A stretch of 64,000 bases of DNA from an uncultured Clostridia bacterium. Lineage in GTDB: Bacteria; Bacillota; Clostridia; Christensenellales; UBA3700. The position numbers were made by a program, and so were the translations under genes. The number at the start of each line of letters is the position of its first letter. The stretch's first letter is position 1. The notes under the pieces were generated by a model. That model was not told the DNA's origin, made no database searches, and saw nothing but the letters and a program-made list of their open reading frames with translations. The stretch spans positions 124,001-188,000 of the forward strand of contig CAOKSY010000001.1 in assembly GCA_948471525.1 (NCBI GenBank), written 5' to 3'. Of the stretch, positions 44,901 through 52,326 are shown piece after piece.

Positions 44901-47036
44901 TTGAGCCTCTATAAGCTCGTAGATGTTTAGATGTGACAGACGGACTTTCATAAGACCCAATCCCGACAGATCTATGTAGTTTTCGGAGCCTTCTCCGTAG
45001 ATACCGATCAACAGATCGCCGTCGGGAGAAAGGAGTTCTATATTGAGTTTGCCGTCGTTGGTCTTTTTGTCTATATAAGACGCGGCTTTGAGATTGAATA
45101 CGCCGTCGTACTTGCTCAAATCGAGCGCTATCGGCATATCGAATCTTTGGTTGCTGCCCGCAAGAATTCTATTGACGAGCGCGGTCACGTTCAACTGAGT
45201 ATCCAACGAGGAAAACTCAAGTTGCATATCCACGCTTATATCGCTCATAATATTCCAACCGAACAGTTTGAGCGCGTCCGTTATGTCCGTTCTGTAATCG
45301 GTAAACTTGCCTATGCTCTCAATTACCGCCGCGGAAGTGAGCTGAGTGGTTCCTATAAGGAAATTCTGCGCTCTGAGCACGATGGAGTTGTTGAAAAGAG
45401 CAACTTCAAGGAATTCCAATCCGCCCTTAAACAGCTGGACGTTGAGCGCGCCTTCTATCGGAAGCGACATCGGATCTTTTTTAGCAAGTTTGAGAATTTC
45501 ATTGATAAATTCTTCGTTGATATCTATAGATATCCTGTCTCCCGAAACGTGTATGTATTTATCAAAACCGACTATGCCCATAACCTTTACTATAAGGTTC
45601 TGAAGGCTCGGCGAAAGAATCACTTCTCCTTCGGAAGTCACGCTCGCTTTAGCCACCGTACCCGCCATGCTCTCGTCGGGACGGAACTGCGTTCCGAATA
45701 CGCCGTCAATAGCGTCGGTGACCTTGACGACTATATCGTTTATATACGTCGCCAACGGCAATTCAACTTTATAGTTGAAACCGAACGCGCTTATATAGAT
45801 ACCGCCGTTGTAATAATTGACTCTGGCGATTTCGTCGTCGCCCTTATAAAGCACTGCGTGTATGAGATTTTTATCTTCTTTGGATCCTTCGTAGTTGGTG
45901 TCAAGAGCGACGTTGAGCTCCAATTTGAGATCGGCGTCAGCTTCTACCCACAGACTTTCGCCCGGCAGGAACTTTTTGTCGTCAGGCAAGAACGCGTTGA
46001 TCAAAGTCAAGACGTCCAAAGGCTCGCCGTGAGTGTCTATATCCAATACGAGATCGAGATTTATATTGCCCAGACTGAAAATCACGTAATCTTTTAAAGT
46101 ATCGGGAATTCCCAGATCCACCGGCTGATCTCCGAAAGTGATCTCCGTATCAAATCCTACTATTGGCTGATCGTAACTATCGCTCTCGGTATTTTTGTCT
46201 ACTAAATTCACGTCAAACGAAGACGTCTTTCCGCCCTCGACTGCAAAATCCAACTTCAACGCAACGGGCGGCACTGCTTCCGCAACGCTGGTAATCAAAC
46301 CTGCGAGATCGAAATCGATCAATCCCGCCAACAGATCTTTAATAAGATCTGACTCTACCAATTCAGCCAATCCGCCTAAAAATTTGGAAATATTGAACGT
46401 GATGCCGAACGACTCTACTCCGTTCTCGTTTATATACGCAACGGGACTCGAGGGATTGTCAAGCATCAAATTGACGACCATATTTATGATCATGTCCATA
46501 GGAAGCGGCAAATTTACGCCGTCCAAAAGACCGTCTATAACTCCCGGCAAAGCGTTGATCATCGCTATCAAATAGTTTGTGTCAATCTCTTTGATATTAT
46601 AGATCACGCCGTCGTCGGTCTGTACAAACAAATTGGATTCCAATATGTATATCGCAAACTTACAGTGACCCGTAGTCTCGTCTACGACCGTCATCGCGGC
46701 AGTCATATCGTCGTCGGATATGTTGGATTTGACAGAAAGCGCATAACTTTTACCTTTAAGCACAAAAGATCCGGCAAAAACCGCGGACAAATATTCTCCG
46801 CTCGATTTTTCGACCAAATATTTTATCGCATTCTGCACGGAAATCGCTTGCATAGGCAATTCCGGCTCTTCTTCGCCGGGACCCGGTCCCGGCGGCAACG
46901 GTCCGGGGCCCGGACCCGGTCCCGGATTGGGATCAACCGGTTTTTGCTCCTTTTCGCAAGCTATCAATAGAAAAGAACACGCCATCACCGCTACAAGCGT
47001 CAGCGTTATCAACAATAACAATTTCTTGTTACGCAT
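41970..47036 (-). CDS. Giant repeat lipoprotein (cluster B)
   Basis: A 1688-residue lipoprotein with lipobox L-I-A-C (Cys27), then a Pro/Gly linker of repeated PG units (about 35-55). Beta-rich modules fill about 60-1150; the core G-[IL]-Y-x-N-Y-I-D-L seen at about 677-692 matches the cluster A protein, with weaker copies near 127 and 405. A segment at about 497-563 (GDRISIDINEEF ... AQNFLIGT) aligns with residues 581-653 of the cluster A protein in the same order, and the regions after 820 and 1000 also align. The C-terminus holds Ig-like strands (FEVPGTYTAYVIIAD). AAGGAGGGATATT precedes the ATG at 47036; the frame to 47099 has no ribosome site. Function unknown. Confidence 0.83.
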   Translation of the reverse strand: MRNKKLLLLITLTLVAVMACSFLLIACEKEQKPVDPNPGPGPGPGPLPPGPGPGEEEPELPMQAISVQNAIKYLVEKSSGEYLSAVFAGSFVLKGKSYALSVKSNISDDDMTAAMTVVDETTGHCKFAIYILESNLFVQTDDGVIYNIKEIDTNYLIAMINALPGVIDGLLDGVNLPLPMDMIINMVVNLMLDNPSSPVAYINENGVESFGITFNISKFLGGLAELVESDLIKDLLAGLIDFDLAGLITSVAEAVPPVALKLDFAVEGGKTSSFDVNLVDKNTESDSYDQPIVGFDTEITFGDQPVDLGIPDTLKDYVIFSLGNINLDLVLDIDTHGEPLDVLTLINAFLPDDKKFLPGESLWVEADADLKLELNVALDTNYEGSKEDKNLIHAVLYKGDDEIARVNYYNGGIYISAFGFNYKVELPLATYINDIVVKVTDAIDGVFGTQFRPDESMAGTVAKASVTSEGEVILSPSLQNLIVKVMGIVGFDKYIHVSGDRISIDINEEFINEILKLAKKDPMSLPIEGALNVQLFKGGLEFLEVALFNNSIVLRAQNFLIGTTQLTSAAVIESIGKFTDYRTDITDALKLFGWNIMSDISVDMQLEFSSLDTQLNVTALVNRILAGSNQRFDMPIALDLSKYDGVFNLKAASYIDKKTNDGKLNIELLSPDGDLLIGIYGEGSENYIDLSGLGLMKVRLSHLNIYELIEAQLMTAVNAEFENADSGATSALAMASADLELTNDGLVAAIQSQLILNIFKSFMFDPGLDLTVEANLDFGGAFGVTIDAGFMSIGLGLTLGTTNGGYDIVSVPENPETFGEYNASGAEALVSSILAVQNLELALDWYSNNVDTAYNKETRIIIRRSKAQAVGQSEKVSDNLSAPFGSIVVGIMDNWTDDSSKGVVWVALDLNGGVVKIDIGNVLSGIIGAIGGNFIPVIDIPADLKSTLVGLLDKLFTGSGSDNGEGEDNKMPVIIQVPEGALPEHDKVDQGGDAALDVMTLLKGITVKLSPSMDIDIDVAMDGTVLSDMLNKLLTDLFSDMDISSLTNNAAHKHVKVNYNNTDAGVFADSLFNNLLVPIISAQAGSFVGSIAGAVKGDVQSLVNRFLPIPNFNTLDVSVAITDGNLNRIQAIASNDRNTTGQGFGAYIFNRHAEGVIEWGDQDRQVYYNKNFGGDLSSKFVTQVRQQTRGKYINSSNLSAGSESIKSVTWSYGGQNIADWTMFDSMADGEYVVVGTAAGQTISVVVTVEHKEVFAVEDIKIKAMREVPDRVTVIYKDSEGNAGEKRVIYGVDIEYTRGAYDSEEDVKEIPATVRLGANTYEFHIILEAERLSHDTVYVNAYNYRQVLDGLVASGELRMTVNNEFYRYLSAEPDFSEIYSKSIDELKSAQTFSVPVTLGRGTQFEQQYTLEVVFRPFEIYGFEIDGEKHVTIDILDYLTGTAFPEELTVIGRTVNKDGEIVEEKVTAKATWTYNPDDIDREGGQIFAGLVLNQGEYNEWNLGSIPVTVEPITLTGLVDEEYVVNTMYYYYGGVAFEDLLPEKLDFNRANGTVKKNVKVDIDFSGIEPSLDGAVYERDIVVPIIVDGYNRGNLYEGKIKIVLPSVKMDLLDEDKQMTISIDEYRAQGNSLFAEKMDIRLGDEVVEAEVTWFTDDIKFEVPGTYTAYVIIADNTAYRQYCAVTVTIVASQQ

Positions 47037-47223
47037 AATATCCCTCCTTGTCGAACCGTCAACCAATCTTAAACGCATACGGAATTCACCTTTTCCCACA
47101 AAATGACTTCCTCTGGGCGCAATAAAGCGTACAGTCGGCTAAGTCTATTATTGGGCAACTACATTAAATGATTATTAAAAAACAATAAATTGTTTGTAAA
47201 ATTCGGAATTTTTTCTCGTGAAA

Positions 47224-47249
47224 CTTAAATATTCCTTAAATTTCTTAAA
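47224..47249 (-). promoter_or_regulatory. TTTAAG direct repeats upstream of cluster B
   Basis: On the minus strand TTTAAG at 47244-47249, 47235-47240 and 47224-47229, with starts 9 and 11 bp apart. The 11-bp pair resembles the TTAAGG pair at the cluster A promoter. Confidence 0.4.
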
Positions 47250-47353
47250 ATAATTGTCAAAAAATAGCAATAACGCAATTAAAATAAGCATACGCCGATC
47301 GCACATTGTGAAAAATAATCCAATCAGCGATCTTATTCCGTCCCCAAAAAACT

Positions 47354-47378
47354 CGCCGCCCTCAAAAAAGAGGACGGC
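47354..47378 (-). terminator. Terminator of the ABC transporter gene
   Basis: On the minus strand CGCCGTCCTC-TTTTT-GAGGGCGGCG, stem with one G-U pair, then AGTTTTTGG. Confidence 0.6.
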
Positions 47379-47404
47379 GAAACGAAGACTGTTTTAGATC
47401 ATCT

Positions 47405-50044
47405 CTATTCGGTGCGCAGGGCGACAACCGGATCTCTCTTGGCGGCGATCCTTGCCGGAATCAGTCCCGCAATAGAGGTAAGCGCTATGCTGAGCAAGAT
47501 CATCAGCAGTCCGTGCAACGGATTGAGAGCGCATATGCCCGTGATAGATGCCTCGAAATGCTTTATTATCAGATTTATAGGAACGCTCAATATATAAGTC
47601 ACTATTACGCCTATCAATCCCGCGGTAAATCCTATAATTACCGTCTCGGCATTGAAGATATTGGATACGTCGAGTTTTCTCGCTCCCAGAGATCTCAATA
47701 TTCCAATCTCCTTGGTACGCTCTACTACCGACACATAGGTTATTATACCTATCATTATGGAAGATACGACAAGCGATACCGACGAGAAACAGACAAGCGC
47801 TATAGTAACTATCCTTATTATCTGATTCATCATTCCTATAAACATAGCCGCGCTGTCGGTGTATTTGATCTCATTGGACTTGTGAGCAGCGTTCCAAGCG
47901 TCAAGATCTGCAAGGATAACTTCTTTATTGTCGAAAGAACTTGCATAAATGCTTATGGCGGAGGGAAGATCGCTGCCGCCCAAAGACTGTAGCACCGTAT
48001 AGTAAGTTGGAATTACCTCGCCCGTCAGCATTCCGGCAAAATCCATATCGGACGGTCCATCCTTAAACTCTTCTCCCGTCAGGCAGTTGTAATCGCTGTG
48101 TTCTCTTTGGAATTTTACGACTTCGCTGTCTTTTGCCTCGCTGCGCATAAGATCGGTGAGTTCCTGAGTATAGGCGATGCCCGGATTTATCGGAGAATAC
48201 TCGTTTCCCTTCTTGGGACGTAGTATGCCTACTATCGAAAGTTTGCGGATGCCTCCTTTTTCCTCAAGCTCGTTGATCTCGTCAAAAGATCTTTCCGCAT
48301 AATACTCCTTCCCGGTCTGCTTATTGACGGTCTTTTTGTACTTTACGTCGTTGTTGGGCAACATAAACGTTACGCCCTCTTTATTCTTCTCGGGATCGCC
48401 GAGTATCTTATCGAAAGACTGTCTGACCGCCGCCAATCCGCCGAGATTGGTTCCGTCCCCCAACCCAAGACCCATACCGTCCAAATATATAGAAAGCAGG
48501 GAATTGGCGCTGTCGACTACAAGTATGACTTCCGTCGCCGACTCGGGATACCTACCTCCAATCACGTCGTACATACTTTCCATATACTCGCGATCTCCCA
48601 CTATCTCCTGCCAGTTTACGCTGCCTCTGTTGGACTGCATCATATTCATATTGGCTAATTTGCCTACGTCTTTGCCGTTGGAATTGTATACGGTATATTC
48701 GTATCCGTAATTATAATATACGCTGTCTACCGCTCCGCTCTGTTTCCATCCGACTTTCTTCTCGTCGAGATATTCTATATATTCTTTGCTGATGTCGTTG
48801 GGTTTGATTATATCGGCGAATATCTTATATAGATCATAAGAATATACGTATTTTTGATCGGTATACCTGTTTTCGCTGTTGCCCGACATTACGGACATAT
48901 AAGTAGACATCATGCTTTCCATATTCATCGTGTTGCTTGTGATCGTGACGGGATAGCCGGAAAGCATCGTCTTCTGCATATTGTCCACGTAATTGGAAAA
49001 TCCGTTGGATATAGCGAGTACGAGCGCAACGCCAATGATGCCTATGCTTCCCGCAAACGCGGTCATAAACGTCCTGCCCTTTTTTGTCATAAGATTGGTA
49101 AACGACAGTTTGATCGCGGACAGGAATGACATCGACGTCTTCTTGAGTTGATTCTTGCGTTCTTTTTTGGCTTTGCGCATCTGGAATTCCGTCTTATCGC
49201 GCTTAACCTTTTTCTTTTTTCCGTCTGCCGCCTCTTCGCAGGTAGCTTCCTGCATTGCCGCCGCGTCTTTTATCTCTTCCACCGCCGCGCTGTCGGCAAC
49301 CGCGTCTTCGCCGCTATCAGCTATCTTCTCCTCGCTCTGCGCTGTTTCTTCAGCGGGTTCGCTGACAAAAGGATTGCTGTCGCTGACGACTTCGCCGTCC
49401 TTAAGTCTGACGATACGGTTGGAGTATTGCTCGGCAAGCTCGGGATTGTGCGTGACCATGATTATCAATTTGTCGTGCGAGATCTCCTTGAGAAGTTCCA
49501 TTATCTGCACGCTTGTGTGACTGTCGAGCGCACCGGTAGGCTCGTCGGCAAGAATTATGCTGGGATTATTGATAAGCGCTCTCGCGATCGATACTCTCTG
49601 CATCTGACCGCCTGAGAGCTGGTTGGGCTTTTTATGAATATGTTCTCCCAATCCTACTTCCTCGAGAGCTTTGATAGCCCTCTCCTTTCTCTCGGCTCTG
49701 CTCACGCCCGCAAGCAAAAGCGACATCTCGACGTTGGAAAGTATATCTATATGCGAAATAAGATTGTAACTTTGAAAGATAAAGCCTATACGGATATTTC
49801 TGTACGCGTCCCAGTCTACGTCGGCGTATCTCTGCGTGGATATGCCGTCGATCGACAAGTCTCCCGACGTATATCTGTCCAAGCCTCCTATTATATTGAG
49901 CAACGTGGTCTTGCCGCAACCCGAAGGTCCGAGCACGGAGACGAACTCGCTCTTTCTGAATTCCAAATTTATGCCCTTGAGCGCGTTGACTTTATCTCCG
50001 CCGTTGAGCACGTAATCTTTTTTGATATCCGTTAACTTTAACAT
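47405..50044 (-). CDS. MacB/FtsX-type ABC transporter, fused ATPase and permease
   Basis: An 879-residue fusion. The ATPase domain (1-225) has Walker A GPSGCGKTT (39-47), signature LSGGQMQR, Walker B ILADEPTGALD and the H-loop VTHNPE, typical of LolD/MacB-type proteins. A charged linker (about 230-310, Ala/Glu then Lys-rich) leads to the permease: one membrane helix near 325-347, a large external domain to about 735, then three helices and a conserved FtsX end (SIAGLIPARIAAKRDPVVALRTE). MacB-type systems do not transport across the membrane by a channel; they pass mechanical force to outside partners such as lipoproteins or hydrolases, or expel peptides. The neighbour downstream is the giant lipoprotein cluster B. 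GGAGGGAAA precedes the ATG. Confidence 0.9.
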   Translation of the reverse strand: MLKLTDIKKDYVLNGGDKVNALKGINLEFRKSEFVSVLGPSGCGKTTLLNIIGGLDRYTSGDLSIDGISTQRYADVDWDAYRNIRIGFIFQSYNLISHIDILSNVEMSLLLAGVSRAERKERAIKALEEVGLGEHIHKKPNQLSGGQMQRVSIARALINNPSIILADEPTGALDSHTSVQIMELLKEISHDKLIIMVTHNPELAEQYSNRIVRLKDGEVVSDSNPFVSEPAEETAQSEEKIADSGEDAVADSAAVEEIKDAAAMQEATCEEAADGKKKKVKRDKTEFQMRKAKKERKNQLKKTSMSFLSAIKLSFTNLMTKKGRTFMTAFAGSIGIIGVALVLAISNGFSNYVDNMQKTMLSGYPVTITSNTMNMESMMSTYMSVMSGNSENRYTDQKYVYSYDLYKIFADIIKPNDISKEYIEYLDEKKVGWKQSGAVDSVYYNYGYEYTVYNSNGKDVGKLANMNMMQSNRGSVNWQEIVGDREYMESMYDVIGGRYPESATEVILVVDSANSLLSIYLDGMGLGLGDGTNLGGLAAVRQSFDKILGDPEKNKEGVTFMLPNNDVKYKKTVNKQTGKEYYAERSFDEINELEEKGGIRKLSIVGILRPKKGNEYSPINPGIAYTQELTDLMRSEAKDSEVVKFQREHSDYNCLTGEEFKDGPSDMDFAGMLTGEVIPTYYTVLQSLGGSDLPSAISIYASSFDNKEVILADLDAWNAAHKSNEIKYTDSAAMFIGMMNQIIRIVTIALVCFSSVSLVVSSIMIGIITYVSVVERTKEIGILRSLGARKLDVSNIFNAETVIIGFTAGLIGVIVTYILSVPINLIIKHFEASITGICALNPLHGLLMILLSIALTSIAGLIPARIAAKRDPVVALRTE

Positions 50045-50175
50045 TTTCCCTCCGCCTTACGCATACGCGTTATATTATTATGATGAGATATAATGATAAC
50101 TTTGAGTACAGTTTATTATCTTTTTATTTAAAAATCAAGATTTTTGTGAGCGCCCGAGACAAGTTTTATATAATA

Positions 50176-50200
50176 TTTACATTATACAAATAAATGTAAA
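50176..50200. promoter_or_regulatory. Operator-like inverted repeat between ABC gene and small-protein gene
   Basis: TTTACATT-N9-AATGTAAA, perfect 8-bp arms. A TATAAT reading toward the ABC transporter gene (50181-50186, minus) lies inside it, so a bound repressor would cover the -10 box. The regulator is unknown. Confidence 0.5.
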
Positions 50201-50288
50201 GTTTTAGAAAAACGTATATCAAACAACACAAAGTATTAAATTCCGGCGTTTTGCAAATAATCTAAATAACCGTAAAGGAGATAAAACA

Positions 50289-50432
50289 ATGAAAGATAAA
50301 CGCATAATAAAGAATAAAGACAAAAAAAGCAGAAAAGATATGTCAAGCAACTTCGACGTAGGCGGCGCGTACACGGGCACTCCCGCATACGGAAACGACG
50401 AAGTTCCCACCCAAGACGCGGACGATCTATAG
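50289..50432 (+). CDS. Small 47-residue protein ending in QDADDL
   Basis: A 47-residue frame behind a near-ideal ribosome site (GTAAAGGAGATAAAACA then ATG). The first 17 residues are very basic (KDKRIIKNKDKKSRK); the rest is acidic and Gly-rich, with GGAYTGTP and the end VPTQDADDL. From memory, small clostridial proteins with a basic head, a YTG[TNV]P motif and a [PT]-[VT]-QDADDL end are common and uncharacterised; this was not checked. It has no signal peptide or membrane helix and should be cytoplasmic. It is divergent from the ABC transporter gene, with an inverted repeat between. Too short for most automatic gene callers. Confidence 0.75.
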   Translation: MKDKRIIKNKDKKSRKDMSSNFDVGGAYTGTPAYGNDEVPTQDADDL

Positions 50433-50485
50433 GCAAAAAATACAGTTTATGCTCTGATTTCTTCTTTTTGAACGCGTATTTTGTT

Positions 50486-50530
50486 ATTTTTGTACAAAAA
50501 TTGAGAAATTTTATCTATTTTGTACAAAAT
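50486..50530 (+). promoter_or_regulatory. Twin TGTACA palindromes, candidate operator
   Basis: Two perfect palindromes, ATTTTTGTACAAAAAT (50486-50501) and ATTTTGTACAAAAT (50517-50530), with centres 30 bp apart, close to three helical turns. They end 12 bp before the -35 box of the next gene. Confidence 0.65.
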
Positions 50531-50542
50531 GCATAAAATCGC

Positions 50543-50571
50543 TTGTGTAGTAGAATTAATTATGCTATTCT
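50543..50571 (+). promoter_or_regulatory. Promoter of the 128-residue unknown gene
   Basis: TTGTGT (50543-50548), 17-bp spacer, TATTCT (50566-50571) with an extended TGC before it. The leader is about 88 nt. Confidence 0.55.
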
Positions 50572-50665
50572 AGTATTGCTGAAATAAGAGAAAACGCATT
50601 TAGTTAACTTAATAGTTTTTTTCATTCCGAAAAATCAACATACTTTCAAACAGGAGAATTCGCTT

Positions 50666-51052
50666 ATGCCTACCTCTTTAGACTTTAATTATCATTTTTT
50701 GGCAAAAATGGCAAAAAGCCGTCTAGTCAAAGAAGCCGGTTCACAATCCCGCGCTTCCAAGCCGCGCCTGCCGTTGTCTATAGATCTGGATTTCTATTAT
50801 AAAGTGGTAAAAATATTAGCCTCCGAAGAAACGGTATACAATCCCATATCCCGACTGATAGGAAAAGATCTCGAACGCATACCCGACTCGTGCGAAAAAC
50901 AGCGCGTGGTACTGGACGTCATAAACAGATACTCTCAAGTAAGACATATGCTCAAGCGCGACCTTACGTTGGCGTTGAAAGAAAAGAGAAATTTTGAATT
51001 GAGAGACATAACGGTGGATCCCGTTCGCTTATTGCAAAAACTACATAATTAA
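50666..51052 (+). CDS. Uncharacterised 128-residue protein
   Basis: I do not recognise this family. The protein is basic and predicted mainly helical, without signal peptide, membrane helix, cysteine motif or known domain signature. The N-terminal 35 residues are Lys/Arg/Ser-rich and could be flexible; residues about 38-125 have regular heptad-like hydrophobics (LSIDLDFYYKVVKILAS, then QVRHMLKRDLTLALKEK). ACAGGAGAATTCGCTT precedes the ATG. Upstream lie a promoter and the twin TGTACA palindromes, so it is probably tightly regulated. No terminator is obvious after it. DNA- or RNA-binding would fit its charge, but that is only a guess. Confidence 0.7.
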   Translation: MPTSLDFNYHFLAKMAKSRLVKEAGSQSRASKPRLPLSIDLDFYYKVVKILASEETVYNPISRLIGKDLERIPDSCEKQRVVLDVINRYSQVRHMLKRDLTLALKEKRNFELRDITVDPVRLLQKLHN

Positions 51053-51162
51053 CAATTCTTTGAATAACCCCCGAATAACTATCTGAATAATCCCAAATCA
51101 AATCCGTTTCAAAGCGCTGAATATATGCGTCCGTGCGATTTTTCGCAATCGCGCGGATAAAT

Positions 51163-51191
51163 TTGACCTGCCGCGCAGTTTTTTGTATAAT
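51163..51191 (+). promoter_or_regulatory. Promoter of the DUF4430 / ECF unit
   Basis: TTGACC (51163-51168), 17-bp spacer, TATAAT (51186-51191). The leader is about 23 nt, too short for a riboswitch. Confidence 0.75.
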
Positions 51192-51221
51192 AAAAGCAAA
51201 TAATTATTTAAGAGGTTGAAT

Positions 51222-51698
51222 ATGAAAAAGAAACTGTTTGCATTTGCGGCGATTGCCGTGATGATCTGCACCATGGCCCTATGTCTGTGCGCATGCGGCG
51301 GAACCGTGGATAAAGAAGGCTTGATGACTCTCGCAGTCGTCGACGGAGACAACGTGCAGGAATACTCCGTCGATCTGTCAGAAATCGGATCTGGCGACGA
51401 AAAGTCCGCCGGACTGATGGTGATACTCGACTATCTCAAAGACAAAGGCGAATTGACTTATACGATGATACAAAGCGAATACGGCGCATATCTCACCCAA
51501 GTAAACGGTATAAAGCAGGAAAACGGAATATACGTTACGCTTTACACAGACGTAGAGAGCGATATCGACGTAAGCGAATACGCTACGACTTACAACTATA
51601 AGGAAAAGACTTTGACCAGCAGCGGCGTAGGCGCAAGCAGCATGAACGTAAAGAAGGGCTGCACTATAGTCATAACTTCATTTAGTTACAATGGCTGA
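51222..51698 (+). CDS. DUF4430-like lipoprotein
   Basis: A 158-residue lipoprotein with lipobox L-C-A-C (Cys25). The mature domain (about 35-158) has the strand-and-loop order of DUF4430: a GLMVILDYLKDKG helix, YGAYLTQVNGI, then a C-terminal strand ending KKGCTIVITSFSY. DUF4430 resembles the small beta domain of transcobalamin, and members often sit beside vitamin uptake genes. The classic tryptophan motif (WMYYVNG) is replaced by GIYVTLYTD. The gene overlaps the following ECF S component by 8 nt, so the two proteins probably work together in uptake of a vitamin or similar compound. AGAGGTTGAAT precedes the ATG. Confidence 0.7.
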   Translation: MKKKLFAFAAIAVMICTMALCLCACGGTVDKEGLMTLAVVDGDNVQEYSVDLSEIGSGDEKSAGLMVILDYLKDKGELTYTMIQSEYGAYLTQVNGIKQENGIYVTLYTDVESDIDVSEYATTYNYKEKTLTSSGVGASSMNVKKGCTIVITSFSYNG

Positions 51699-52269
51699 CG
51701 GCACGCACCGCACGCGCGCATTTAAGATCGCGCTCATAGCAATGATGACCGCCACTATCGAGGGCGGAAAACTAGCGCTGGCTTATGTCCCCAACGTGGA
51801 GGTCGTCACGCTTCTCTGCGCGGCTTACGGATACGTATTCGGTTGGGCGGGAATAGCGGCGGTATATCTTTTTGTCGGGATTGAGAGCTTGATATGGGGA
51901 TTCAATACCTGGGTGCTGACTTATGCGATATATTGGCCCACGCTTGCCTTCGTATTTTCGCTACTCGGCAAATACAACGTGAGAAACCGCCCCGTACTTA
52001 CGTTGATCGCGTGCGTGATGACGGTGTCTTTCGGCGTGCTGTCTTCTCTGATCGACACGGGACTTCTCAGCGGCTTTTACGAAAACTTCTGGAAAAGATT
52101 TTCCATAATATATACCCGCGGCGCGATATTCTATATCATACAGACGGTGTGCAACTTCGCATTGTTTATAGGACTGTTCCGACCGTTGGTCGACAGGATC
52201 GAAGACATATGTCCTCAAAAATTCAAGATAAGGAAACTCAAGACGAAAAATTATATCAATCAACGTTGA
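51691..52269 (+). CDS. ECF transporter S component
   Basis: A 192-residue membrane protein with about six hydrophobic segments, the size of an ECF substrate-binding S subunit. The first helix has ALIAMMTATIEGGKLALAYVP, like the Ala-rich first helix through which S subunits contact the EcfT scaffold. Further helices include LLCAAYGYVFGWAGIAAVYLF and the last around FALFIGLFRPL. The S component sets vitamin or metal specificity; the energising EcfA and EcfT proteins must lie elsewhere. Its ATG overlaps the lipoprotein stop (ATGGCTGA). The substrate is unknown; a cobalamin-type compound is suggested only by the DUF4430 partner. Confidence 0.8.
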   Translation: MADGTHRTRAFKIALIAMMTATIEGGKLALAYVPNVEVVTLLCAAYGYVFGWAGIAAVYLFVGIESLIWGFNTWVLTYAIYWPTLAFVFSLLGKYNVRNRPVLTLIACVMTVSFGVLSSLIDTGLLSGFYENFWKRFSIIYTRGAIFYIIQTVCNFALFIGLFRPLVDRIEDICPQKFKIRKLKTKNYINQR

Positions 52270-52279
52270 GACGTGAAAA

Positions 52280-52303
52280 AATACGACGGTATTCCGCCGT
52301 ATT
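52280..52303. terminator. Bidirectional terminator between ECF and HAD genes
   Basis: AATACGACGG-TATT-CCGCCGTATT with one mismatch (a G-U pair in the minus transcript), A tract before and TTTTATTT after. Confidence 0.8.
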
Positions 52304-52326
52304 TTTATTTGAATTATCTTCTAAAA

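Larger units (their letters stand above)
47037..47404 (-). promoter_or_regulatory. Regulatory gap upstream of cluster B
   Basis: The 368-nt gap has no gene. It holds the terminator of the ABC transporter gene (47354-47378), a TTGACA (47255-47260, minus), three TTTAAG hexamers (47224-47249) and a possible promoter TTTACA (47195-47200) with an AT-rich -10 about 18 bp on. No clean promoter can be fixed. Confidence 0.45.

Noticed and set aside
51053..51221. Cobalamin or other riboswitch before the DUF4430/ECF unit
   Set aside because: A TTGACC-17-TATAAT promoter leaves a leader of only about 23 nt. The GAATAA triplets at 51061-51090 are upstream of the promoter.
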